This document shows, one piece after another, positions 44,337 to 54,299 of a DNA stretch of 64,000 bases. The DNA is from Lepas anatifera (lineage: Eukaryota; Arthropoda; Thecostraca; Lepadidae): assembly GCA_034440635.1 (NCBI GenBank), contig JAOTON010000977.1, forward strand, positions 558,001-622,000, written 5' to 3'. A program made the position numbers and the translations under genes. A model generated the notes under the pieces. That model worked only from the letters and a program-made list of their open reading frames with translations, was not told the origin of the DNA and searched no databases. Each line of letters begins with the position of its first letter. The first letter of the stretch is position 1.

Positions 44337-47300
44337 CAATGCTAACACATTTTCCAGAAATTTGGCCGCGGTGTTAAGCTCCTGCGTAAGAGCTGCTGCA
44401 TGGAAAAGGGTATTATAAGTTGAAACGCAAAAATGAGAGTTTTTGGCACTGTAAAGGAACTCTTTATACAACATGGTCCATAAAACAAGTAGAAACTGTT
44501 CCATGGTCTCGCTTTAACCTCATTTTATTGATATTCTCATCCATATATCTTGTTATCTTCCATAATCCTAAATATGTCATACAGTATCACTATACCGTTT
44601 GACCATAACCAAATAGTGTTCACAAAAAGTCATCTGGATTTATTTTACTCATGAAGGGGAAATACCACACATTCCATTTTCTTGTCATAAGCACACACAA
44701 TATACTGGTTTAAATGTATTTCCTGGCCAGATTTCAAAGCAGCTAGAAGAGAAAATATCCTGTTTAGTGCGATCATCTACTGAAGTTTTATACGTGTTCT
44801 CCAAAATCCAATTTTCCATGAACTTTTCATGAAAAATTGGAAAATCACTTTGTATGCCCTATGTCATAATGTAAGCTTCGATTGCACATGCAAGTTTCGT
44901 CCACAGCACCGTTACTAGTTTGAAGGACGTCGAGTTTTCATTACGCGGACCATAGTGACCTAATCCTGGATACTCTTCAAATTTGGGAGGTGGAAGCAAA
45001 AAGGAATAGCAAGGAAGCTAAAACGGGGCCAAAAGCAAATATCTTGTAATCTGCTTTATGCTAACAGAGAAGGAGCCATATCATTGGGAAACGGAATCTA
45101 TATCCTTCCATATAGGGACCAAACGCTTCAAACATCATCGTCTGGAGTTCAAGGGCGTTTTCGCAACTTGGTAATGTCGCGCCAAACCAAACTTGCAGTC
45201 CGGCTGTTACCTTAAACACGCGTTTGCCTTGTATTCCGAGCGGGTCTTGGTTGACTTGGATGGCGCCGCGGTTCTGCAGGATGTCCCTGTACTTGGGGTC
45301 GATGGTGCGCAGGTCCACCGAGGCCAGCAGCGGAGACGCCATCACCGACCACAGCGCCATCTGAGCCCGGCTCTGCTCGAAGCTGAGGCCGAAGTTACCT
45401 GGGGGGCGGGGGGCAGCTTCAGCAGTCAACACCGGAACAGACTGAATCTGGATCGAAAAAACCGATAGGAGGCACACAGTTTAAATAACTGCAGTGATTT
45501 TTCATGCTTCCTACGGCTAAAAAGATAGAGCTTCAGAACTTCCACGCCTAGAAATTCCGCAATTGATTGTACTTATAACATGTTTTTTTTTGTATACGGG
45601 TAGACTATGTGGTGGTATAACTACGCAGAACATCATACTTTAGAACATGGGTATCCTCCTCTCCCCTTGAGCTATAATGTTTGGATGAAGATGTCTCTTT
45701 ATATTTTATTTCCATGACATTCCGGACAAAAACCTGGCCCGCTGAGGTGCTTCTTTTGAGGGAGAAGGCTCAAATTAAGGTCAACGTGTTTCCAGATAAA
45801 AACAATGTTTGTGACGCACACCCTAATTTCTTTTGCATGCCCATGTTCTGGCTTAGCACAACTACTTCATAACGATGACGTCCAGTTTTCTACTGCTAAA
45901 ACCTCGTTATGGGATGATAATTTCAGTAAGCAAAGACAGGATTTCTGATCATACGTTTAGGTACGATAAATTCGCGTAGTATCATTTGTACCCTTGTCGG
46001 TGGATATCCCTTCAAGTTCAACGTTTTAATCTTACCAATGATGAGCATATCTGGATCATTGAAATGTCCCGGGCCGGCTAGGGGATCAAGTCCTGCTGGT
46101 TGTCGCCGTAGTAGTTGACGATGTCGGTGACGGAGGTCCAGGAATCCTGGATATCGTCGTAGTTCCGCCACAGGTTACAGTGTCGGATTATCGAACCATA
46201 ATCTGGCTGAACAACGGAAACGGTCAGCTTTCCATTGCATAGAACTAAGGCGCGTGTATGAGTTGGTATATTCCTCGAAACCTGCACGAAAGCGTGTGTT
46301 TGGTATGGTTTAAACATTGATATCAGGCAAACATCTGACGACGCAGAGCATTGTATGATTCACTTAGGGCTTACAAGAAAAATAGAGGAATGAATGGCAT
46401 TATTCGCTTGTCATGAAGAAGACAAGAGGAGAATAAAGCCCAGGTGCTAGCGTTAACCGTGAGTTAACTAAAGATTGTGTTATATATTCTATTTTAACCC
46501 GCGCCCCACCGGGGTCCGGCGCCACCTTCTCCCACCGGGGGCCATCGATGGCCCCCTCTAACTCCGAAAATATGGGCGTTAGCGCAAATCTGCAAAGTGC
46601 AATAGAAAGCTCGCGTGAATTCAGTAAGAAATTACTTCGCATGTTTTAGTGCTCAGGTCAATGGTTTGACCTCCAGAGGTCAAATTAGGTCAAGATCGGC
46701 TATTTTCATTCAAATATGCAATGATTAAGCAAACTGGGCATAACTCTTATGTCATTAGAGTTATTGAGGCCTGGTAAAGTAAATTTGATAGCAAATTGCC
46801 AGTACTTTTTCCGCTATGTGGAACCTAAGACCTTCCGCCAGTGGTTTGACCGCCAGAGGTCACCTCGTGACCTAATATGACCTAGGTCACGAAAGGTCAA
46901 AAAGTGACCTTGTTGTATATCAAATGAAAGCCAGTGACAAGACAAACACGACGGTGTTTGTTTCACCGCTCTAGCTCAATTAGGTCAAAGTTATTGTCAA
47001 AATACTGTTTTTGACCTCTGGTGACCTTGGATGACCTTGGAAAGTCAAGGGCAAATATGACCCCTGGGGTCCGTGAAAGGGTGTCGAAAAACTTTGTTCT
47101 GAGCAGTCTGAGTATTTGCAATCATTTTTGTGGCTTTTATATCATGAAATAGCTTTTCCCATGCTTTTCCAATGACAGAGGTCGCCTCGTGACCTAACCT
47201 CAGGGCACGAAATCGAAAAATCCCGGATACACACCTTGTAGACCCTGGAGGGGTCATGAAGTGTAGGAAGTTTCAAATTGATCGACTTTGAAATGTAGCT

Positions 47301-50300
47301 CTTACAGAGCTCTAAAGGTGAAGTGAGGTGACCTTGGTTGACCTCGTCTGGTGACCTGACCTTGGGTGATCCGGGGTAAAAATTTCAGGGATGATGGGAA
47401 AATGATGCAGTGAGAGGTAGAGCCCTCAACCACGGTGCTGCGCCTGTCGTTTTTCTGCTATCCTGAAAACCTTAGGAGGGCTATCGATGGCCCCGGTGGG
47501 CGAGGGTTAACATGATACCAGTAGATTGGACAACTTAAATGTCGGGCACATAGCAAATGAAACTGAACCTACTCCGAGGGGAAAACTTTAGGGAAGAATA
47601 TCTGCGGTTGCTAAATTATCGTCATCAACAATATTCCTGGTGGAGTAAGACCACAAACTTTCATCCGCAACATTTGATCTCACAAAATGTTCATTTGTTT
47701 ATTAGGGCTCATGAGCAACGGGAATCATTCCAATAAAAGCTCAAGTCAACATCATAAAACATCATTCATTGAATATTATAAAACAAATGTCATTGAAAGT
47801 GCCAACACATTAGTGGAAAAAACATATTATATCCTATACGGGCTCGCCGCCTCCGAAGGACTGGGCTCGAACAGCTGAGTTACCTTCATGCCAGCAAAGA
47901 CCTGGTACACGGGCCAGGAGCAGGAGTAGACCATGGGCCGGCCGGTGCTGTTCAGGTGGTAGCCGAACTCCGGGTAGCCTGGAAACTCCAGAAAATCAGT
48001 CCCAGCGTGTCGGTACTGTTTCTGCTCTGCGCCTCGGAAGCTGATTACATGGAGGAAGTTCTTCCGACCGAGCGGACTGTTAAATCCGGATCGGCCTCAT
48101 CGGCTGAAACTGATGAAAGGGAAACAGGATGTGACCATTTCCGCGCGCGGCTGAAGCGCGTGCCTACCACTGTATTGTGAAGTTCACCATGGCATCTATC
48201 CCTTCAGCCAGCATAAAATGTCGTCTAAGGCAGCTAAATTAATTGTGCAGCGGATTTTTAACCACTAGTTTGTTGAAAACTGTCAATAATATTCAGCAAA
48301 TGGAAAGGAGCTGACAGCAGGCAGGGGAATGATATGTTTGTATAAGCCCTTCGCATATTTCATCTGCGAGGGTTAAAAGAACAGCTGAGCGGTCGACAAA
48401 GTAACTCTACACTAGACTCAGCATAAAAGCCATAAAAACCCAGGCAAGAAAGAGTCCAGAACATTGTTACTGCAAAGGGTAATTTTAGGCTGAATCTGAT
48501 CGTGTAACGGCATCATCAAGCTAAAGAGACATGACTCCCCGCCCTTGTTCTCACTCCAATCGTGCGAAAACATGTTTATTAGTTCTCCAGCTCTTGTAAT
48601 CGGGCTTAGCTACTGTGCCTTGGCACGATCACGCCTTTGTGTAAGCAGTGGGTGTTGTGATACTTGTATGCAGTCTTTATTCTGGGTTAAGGCCGGGGTC
48701 GACCGGTGCTTGCGTGCACCAGCTACAACGGAGCAGCGCGCCGTTGTAAGCTCCCGGGGGCTATTGCCTGAGGCGGATCTAGACTGAGGGTTTTTGCGGG
48801 TGGGACAGCAGGACCCAAAATCATGAAAAGCATAACGTTTTGCAAATTTGAACACATTTTTCTGGGGCAACTCTTTCGCCCATCCCCTGGATCCGCTTGT
48901 AGCTGCTGACACTGCCGTCGGAAGTCTATACGGGTACTGTGTCTGTCGGTGAAGTGGTGCCAGCTTCAGGATTCATATTTACGAAATGTTTTGTGCGATA
49001 ACCGTCACAAGACTTCCCAAATATCATTTGAAAAAGAAATCAGTTGAAGCGCATGTGTTTACCAGTTAATCTGCTTTCCGACCTTCGAAAACACTATTTT
49101 CAATTCAGAGGGAGGAATGTCATATCTCACTTCCAGAATATAGTCATTTACCATACGAGAACTTGCAGAAAATTGATACCACATGCTCCAAGAAAAACTC
49201 TACTGAAGGCATTATACAAGTTTTTTTTCAGAAGTTTTGAAGAACTGTCGTCACGAGGGGGTCATTGATATCCTGTTATTCACGTATTTCACCTCGCCCC
49301 GAATGAATAACTGGATATTTCGACTTCATCAGATGTAATTTGCTCAGATGCAAAATTGAGCATATCTAAAGTTATAATATAAAGCCGCAATGCACCATCA
49401 GAATCCCAATACATAGGTAATAAGTCACTGGAAAAATCATTGACATCGTATATGTCACGACCTCGAATTCAGATAGACCAAACAGCGTTTCGTCAACTTT
49501 AGCCGTGCTTCTTGCTGCGCCGCTGCATACTGTGGCTTACTCCTGAATCCTTATTAGAATAGAATGCTGTCACTGAGCATGCTGTCATACCAAAGGCTGT
49601 CATACCTTTGTCCATGTCCTCGGGCAGCGAGTGGCATCCGTCTATCTTGACGTAGTCGACTCCCCACTCGGCGAACGTCCTCGCATCCTGCTCCAAGTGA
49701 CCCAGGATGCCCGGGTAGCCAGCGCAGGTCAGGTTGCCGTAATCCTCGTAGATTCCCAGCTTCAGGCCGCGCGAGTGCACCTGGCGACCAGGAAACAACC
49801 TTACACTTCCATCGAGAAGCGGGTGTTTTCCTGGCTACGGAACCTTGAAGCGTGTGGAGGTTCTTAAAGTAACACACCACACTACGGTCGAACAAGCTTC
49901 AGCGTGATTTGTTCTACCATTCTATATACATTTGACGAGATCAATGCGCAGCCTGGCTGCTGTGCAGTGCAGCAAACGCTTGCTGAATGTCTGAGCTTTA
50001 TACGAACAGCGCGTTCGCAAATTGTATCTAACACTGGTCTTACGTAGTCGGCCAGCGCCCTGATGCCGTGGGGGGAAGCGCTCGGGGTCCGCCTGCAGCC
50101 GCCCCCGGCTGTCACGTGACCGGGCCATCCAGCAGTCGTCGATGTTGACGAACTCGTAGCCAACGGCGGCGTAGCCGTCCTCCACCAGCCGGTCCGCCAT
50201 CTCGTAAAACAACCGCTCACTGCGACAGGCCACGGCGAGAACATAGTCACACTCTGAGACAACCGAGGAAGGTCATTCAGTGCACACAGCCACTCACTGA

Positions 50301-52185
50301 GACAGACCATGGCGCGAACAGTTAATCACCGAGACAGTTTCTCACCGTGAGAGACCATGGCGTGAACACAGTCACTCACTAAAGCAGTTTCTTATTGAGA
50401 CAGAACATGGTGTGAACATCGTTACTATCTTTTTTGGGGGCTTTTCGACGCACCAACTGCCAGGGTCATATAGTGTCGTCAACTCTTTCCCGGTTGAAAG
50501 GGTTTCTCGGGAGCCAGCTTCTCCTTGTTCAGAAGCCGCCGGGCATGGTCACTCTCTGAGACAATTTCTCATTGAGATAGTTTTCCACTGATACATACCA
50601 TACCGTTAATACAGTCACTGACTGAGACAGTTTCTCACTGAGGAAGGCTATGTCGAGAGCACAGTCACTCACTGAGATAGTTTTTTCACTGAGAAAGGTC
50701 ATGCCGCAAACACAGTCACTCTCTGAGATAGTTTCTCCCTGAGGCAGACCATGCCGTGAACATAGTCACTCTCTGAGACAGTTTCTCACTGAAACAGTTT
50801 CTCACTGAGACAGTTTCTCACTGAGACAGTTTCTCACTGAGACAGTTTCTCACTGAGACAAACTTTCTCGTAAAATGGCTGCCCTCTGGGAAAGACGGCA
50901 TCTCATAAAACAGCTACTCTCTGAAACAGACTCTATCGTAAAGAGCTGCTCACTGAAACAGACCATATCGTAAAAGAGCTGCTCACTGAAACAGACCATA
51001 CCGCAAAAGAACTGCTGATTAAAGCAGGTCTTTTCAGTGGTTAGTTTTTTTAAGTTGGTCATGTAAAAAGTCTCTCACAGAAACAGGCCATGCCGCAAAG
51101 ACAGCTGCTCACTGAAACAAATAGTATCGTGAAGTAGCTGCTCATTGAAACAGGCAATGTCTCACAGCAGCTGATGCTTGATGAGATAGGGCATGTCGAA
51201 AACCTAGAAGAGCCGCTCCCCGAGGCAGCTTATTGTTGAAAAAGCGCCATTCTTGTAAAACATCTGGTGGCTGAGAAGTGAGCTAAGCGAGATAGTCTAG
51301 CTCATTCCACAGCCAACTATGGGGGTTAGGTGTGAGGGCCTGGTAGTGGAGTCGTCAGCGCACCTGACTTCCACGCAGTCGACCCGGTTTCAAAGCCCGA
51401 TAGCTTCCCTGAACAAGGGACAGGCTGGCCCCCGAGAAACCTTTCCAACAGGGAAAAAGTTGGCGACGTCATATGTTCCTGGCAGTTCGTACATCGATAA
51501 GCCCCAAACATTATTATGGGGGCTAGGTGTTGCGTTTTGGTCTGTCGTTTTCGAAGTCGACTCAATATAATTCGAGGAGCCGACACTGCCAGGCTGAATA
51601 TCGATGGGGCAGCAGCAGCCGCAGCAGCACTACATATGGTTATGCCATACTGAACTCCAATTGCCAGACAACGCTGCTGGCAATGTATTTTGTCCAGCTT
51701 CACCCAAGACCAGCACGGGAAAGAGTGATTTCCAGAGCTTACAGAACTACAAATACAAAAAGTACTTATATTTCATTTCTAGACACTGCGGTTTTGTTGC
51801 ATAATGTAGCAAGTTAGGGGTCTTATCTGCTTCCAGCTAAGCGCAGATTAGCTTTCAGCCAACGAAGAACAGGTCTACAATTATTCTGACCTATGAGGGC
51901 ACTCTTGTACCCAGTGATAAAAATAAGAGCCGTGGAGAAATAAGCATGGTTAGGGACACAAAATGACCCCAGTTTGTGTGCAGCAATTACCTTGTCTATT
52001 AGCACTTGCCTGATACAGTTGCGAGGATCGTTGACACAGTCCGTGTTGCAGCGAAAGCGTTGCCATGCCAACCAGCCCATGGGAGGCGTACGAACCAATC
52101 CATTCTCAAGGCCTATGGTAGCCGGCAACACTAGCAGCAGGGTCAGAAGCATCTGCAGGAAAACTTGTGGAGCGCTGGAAGCCAT
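41231..52185 (-). CDS. Glycoside hydrolase family 27: alpha-N-acetylgalactosaminidase / alpha-galactosidase, eight exons
   Basis: Secreted or lysosomal enzyme removing terminal alpha-linked N-acetylgalactosamine (or galactose) from glycoproteins and glycolipids. Exons: 52185-52010, 50219-50044, 49780-49606, 47978-47884, 46206-46036, 45398-45211, 43144-42980, 41860-41231; all phases agree once two C-run indels are allowed. Visible: signal peptide ([18 protein letters not shown]); [13 protein letters not shown] opening; [34 protein letters not shown] with the nucleophile Asp; YSCSWPVY specificity loop; [10 protein letters not shown] with the acid/base Asp; [23 protein letters not shown]; then the beta-sandwich domain ending [13 protein letters not shown]. 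The Ser in YSCSWP matches human NAGA (Ser188), whereas alpha-galactosidase A has Glu203, so NAGA-type specificity is favoured. Predicted length is about 590 residues against about 410 in human NAGA, the excess being a C-terminal tail. Confidence 0.95.
42357..42534. repeat. Tandem repeat, about 48-bp unit (two half-units of about 24)
   Basis: Alternating blocks CATCTCAGCTGGCTGTCCAG and CAGCCCAGCTGCCTAGCATG with ACGTTA/TGTTA spacers, about 3.5 units, inside the GH27 intron between exons 7 and 8. Confidence 0.9.
42660..42960. repeat. Dispersed repeat R5, copy 1
   Basis: Ordered blocks AAGATAGAAGTTGAGTCCAA, AGCTATTCGTG, AGCCAGCCCTGGCA and ATGTCGGCCACCT reappear at 57565-57700. It abuts the donor side of GH27 exon 7. 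Confidence 0.5.
42980..43144 (-). CDS. GH27 exon 7: beta-sandwich domain
   Basis: Acceptor TTCTCTCCAG, donor GAG|GTCAGT, 55 codons, phase 0 at both ends. Reads [20 protein letters not shown], then [12 protein letters not shown], the domain entry seen in GH27 (x-I-E-V-W-x-K-P followed by an A-V-x-F-x-N strand). Confidence 0.92.
43150..45050. other. GH27 intron 6, AT-rich, no exon
   Basis: Apart from the AT tract at 44267-44336 I see no repeat or coding segment. Confidence 0.35.
44267..44336. repeat. (TA)n - T(n) - (TA)n tract, strongly self-complementary
   Basis: About 20 bases of TA, then 16-18 T, then about 35 bases of TA. The two TA arms can pair as a hairpin or cruciform with a T-rich loop. 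Confidence 0.9.
45211..45398 (-). CDS. GH27 exon 6: [20 protein letters not shown] to VFK
   Basis: Acceptor GCCCCCCAG, donor AAG|GTAACA; completes a Gly codon from exon 5, 63 codons in total. Contains [19 protein letters not shown] and [13 protein letters not shown], standard for the end of the GH27 barrel. The frame stays open about 45 codons past the donor (GLQVWFG...), loosely like the start of exon 7. Confidence 0.93.
46036..46206 (-). CDS. GH27 exon 5: acid/base catalytic segment, one frame break
   Basis: Acceptor TTGTTCAG, donor ATTG|GTAAGA. Contains [15 protein letters not shown]; by alignment with human GLA (Asp231) the second Asp of YDD is the acid/base. After NQQDLIP the frame hits a stop, while [15 protein letters not shown] continues in the next frame. 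The switch lies at a run of four C (46081-46084 on the plus strand as GGGG); five would restore it. Confidence 0.9.
46494..47510 (-). mobile_element. T1 TTAA element, copy E (in GH27 intron 4)
   Basis: TTAACCCGCGCCCCACCGG at 46494 and GCGAGGGTTAA at 47510. Both palindromes are present with changes (right GGCTATCGATGGCCC). Slightly more diverged than B to D. Confidence 0.88.
47884..47978 (-). CDS. GH27 exon 4: specificity loop
   Basis: Acceptor TTTCCAG, donor AAG|GTAACT. Reads [20 protein letters not shown] then [11 protein letters not shown]. Ser and Val of S-W-P-V correspond to human NAGA Ser188 and Ala191 (Glu203 and Leu206 in alpha-galactosidase A), positions that decide tolerance of the N-acetyl group. 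Confidence 0.92.
48770..48905. mobile_element. Possible hAT-type MITE fragment
   Basis: GGCGGATCTAGACTG near the left and CTGGATCCGCTTGTAG at the right resemble the inverted ends of the hAT MITE family, but the flanking duplication is not evident. Confidence 0.35.
49606..49780 (-). CDS. GH27 exon 3: nucleophile segment
   Basis: Acceptor TCGCCAG, donor AAAG|GTATGA. Reads [20 protein letters not shown], then [20 protein letters not shown] and [12 protein letters not shown]. The Asp of KIDGC is the catalytic nucleophile by family alignment. Confidence 0.94.
50044..50219 (-). CDS. GH27 exon 2: substrate-binding NIDDCW segment, one frame break
   Basis: Acceptor CCTGTCGCAG; the first T completes Ser of I-S-E-R-L-F, matching human CISEKLF. 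Contains [11 protein letters not shown] and [13 protein letters not shown] run of six C (plus-strand GGGGGG about 50071-50076) shifts the frame; with five, it continues HGIRALADY to donor TAC|GTAAGA. Confidence 0.92.
50220..51290. repeat. Degenerate tandem array in GH27 intron 1, related to the exon 2 boundary
   Basis: Units of mixed length (18, 33 and about 48 bases) built on CTCACTGARACAG plus CCATRTCGTAAAAGAGCTG. Clear 18-base runs lie at about 50780-50865, and 33-base repeats at about 50940-51010. On the gene strand units contain GTTTCAG|TGAGCAG and TTTTACGATATGG, echoing the true exon 2 acceptor and first codons (TCGCAG|TGAGCGG ... TTTTACGAGATGG). Confidence 0.85.
50440..50548 (-). repeat. 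SINE family S, tail copy inside the intron array
   Basis: The minus strand carries CTGAACAAGGAGAAGCTGGC, GAGAAACCCTTTCAACCGGG and GTTGACGACACTATATGACC, matching the tail of the copy at 51317. The tRNA-like head is missing. Confidence 0.65.
51317..51505 (+). repeat. tRNA-derived SINE, family S, copy 3
   Basis: The head GCCTGGTAGTGGAGTCGTCA (A box) and GGTTTCAAAGCCCG (B-box-like) are followed by the tail CTTCCCTGAACAAGGGACAG and CCAACAGGGAAAAAGTTGGC. It lies in GH27 intron 1. Confidence 0.75.
52010..52185 (-). CDS. GH27 exon 1: signal peptide and start of barrel
   Basis: I start at the Met at 52185 ([14 protein letters not shown]...), giving a classic signal peptide with cleavage near [15 protein letters not shown]. 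An in-frame Met seven codons earlier (52206) is possible, but a TTCCAG between the two looks like an acceptor for a 5' UTR intron. The exon ends TGTATCAG with donor GCAAGT instead of GTAAGT. Confidence 0.88.
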
Positions 52186-52209
52186 GCTGCGGGGTATCTG
52201 GAACATTGG

Positions 52210-53655
52210 AAACTATGTGTCATTTCCAGTTTGAGCATTTTATCGTTTCGACATACAAATTCGAAGAAAAGCAAACCAAAACATCATCGACACAACATTT
52301 ATGAGCATATGAGCATATACCCTAGCGTTTGCACCAAATCGGCATCAACAAAACATAAGTTTCCGGTTTCCTTGGAAAGAAATTAAACCGATTTTTTTAC
52401 TGCAACCATCTGAAAACTTTTCCCACAAAATTTCAGAGATCAGTTCTAGTTCGAACTGAAACCATCCACAGTAATTTCTGTGCCGGGGCTACAAAAAGCT
52501 TCCTCGGACGAGCGTCCCAGCGATAGCAAAGCAGCCATTTGCTCATCCAGGGAGGCAGCCCGAGGTAGCTTTACCTTATAATACTGGAGAGGGACGGATG
52601 TCTCTTACTCGTTAGATCGGTTTGCTTTAAACAAGTTTATCAGACCCTAAGCCAGCCGAGGAAAAGTAATCTAGTTTACGCGATTCATCAGTGTCCTTGA
52701 GCCGGACGGAAAACGTCTTCCATCCAAGCGTGAGATGCACCATTTACACAAAACAAACGCGACCAGTGCGGCTGGAGCACCACTCAATTTCCCATTCCCC
52801 TGATCTCGTTTGGCTCTATTTCTGTCGCGAGCTTGAAAGGTCCGTTCACGGGTGTCAGCTGAGGTCTCCACACAGTCAGAGGTCATCAGACGACAACGGC
52901 GAGGCGAAGGCCGCGCGGGGGCTCTGGTGACCTCTGACACCGCTGACTAGGCACGCCCCAGATCGGCCTCAATGGCGGCTCTCAATTACGTCAGAGCAGC
53001 CGGGCGAGTGATGACGGCCTGTTGCACTCATTTCGGGCGGGTCTTCGAGGCCTCCCCGTGCAGATGAGAGGTCACAGGTCACGCGATGACAGTGGGAGCG
53101 TGCACCACCGCGCTGCCAGAAGCAGGTTTCCTCATGCATGGAAACCTCGTTAGGGATTTAAGGGGTGCTTACCCGTGTGTCTGCTCAATTAGCGCGGTAT
53201 TCTGACCTCGCAGTCAAGATAGTTGTTACGTTACCAGAGCTCATAAGAAATGAAGTGCTTTCACATCCGGCGCTGAGTGAAAAACTTGTCCCCGAAGTCA
53301 GCTCTGAATGCACGCCTCTCACGAAGAGCTGCATTGGATTACAGGTAGGATAAAGCCTGAAGGGCGTACATGCTACGGGAACCTAACTCTTAATCAACTA
53401 GTATAAAACCCAAAAATAAAATTGTGTAACTATTTTGTTAATCGGTATTGCAGCTTCATGACTATGAATTCTATGTATGTATGGATATGGATGCTTTCTT
53501 ATTCACTCCTACCATAAATTGTTTCACTAGTCTGTGAAACAAAAATTACATAACTAGCCTGAGGGGAAATAAGATTAAAGCGTTTACTTTCCAAAAAACT
53601 GAGTAGGTGCTGGTACTGGACCGGCTTAAGTGAAAATTGAATTATGTTTGCGTGC
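52210..53655. other. Upstream region of the GH27 gene, GC-rich at about 52840-53120
   Basis: No coding region. GC- and CpG-rich sequence with several AGGTCA-type hexamers (AGGTCACAGGTCACGCGATG at about 53069) makes this the likely promoter area, but I cannot place a start site. Confidence 0.35.
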
Positions 53656-54299
53656 ACAGTAGGGTGTCCCGCTAATTTTAAAGTTCCGTATAAACTTTGC
53701 GTGCCCTCTTTAACCCGTTCCTTAGTCAATTTTGATTGCTTCCCCAAATTTTCAGAATTTTCCCGTCTTAAACTGTCTCTTCTTTTTGCATTTGAATTTT
53801 ACCCTTCAGTCTGGTGTTAAATGCCACACAGCGTTGGAGTCTCCAGCAGTGAATGTATTGTAGAAAGCGCTGTATTTGGACAAATAGTGATCAAACGATG
53901 CCCAAAAACTTCAAACAGGGATTTTCGCAACTAGGGCCATCATAAGGGGGAGCTGCCCCTAACCCATTAGGGGAGTGGTGGTGACACTTCCCAAAAATAT
54001 GGCCCTTATGAACTTTAAAATTTTAAATTTACTCACACAAATTTGCACACGTTTCTTCTAACAAAATGCGTGTATACTGTTTTATTCATACTGTCCAGGT
54101 CATCGAGAAAAAAGGCTATTCGCTTCTAATCCCCGTCGCTTCTTCGGTGGTAATTATATTTGAGGTTGTATTGGTCTCAAGAGTCAGTGCCATTATTCAT
54201 CATACTGTACCCTGCTACTTGCTCTCTCATTCACACTGAATGTACAAACCCTCAAACGTTTCGATCGTCAAAGATTCGTCATCCTTCGCCAACAACTCC

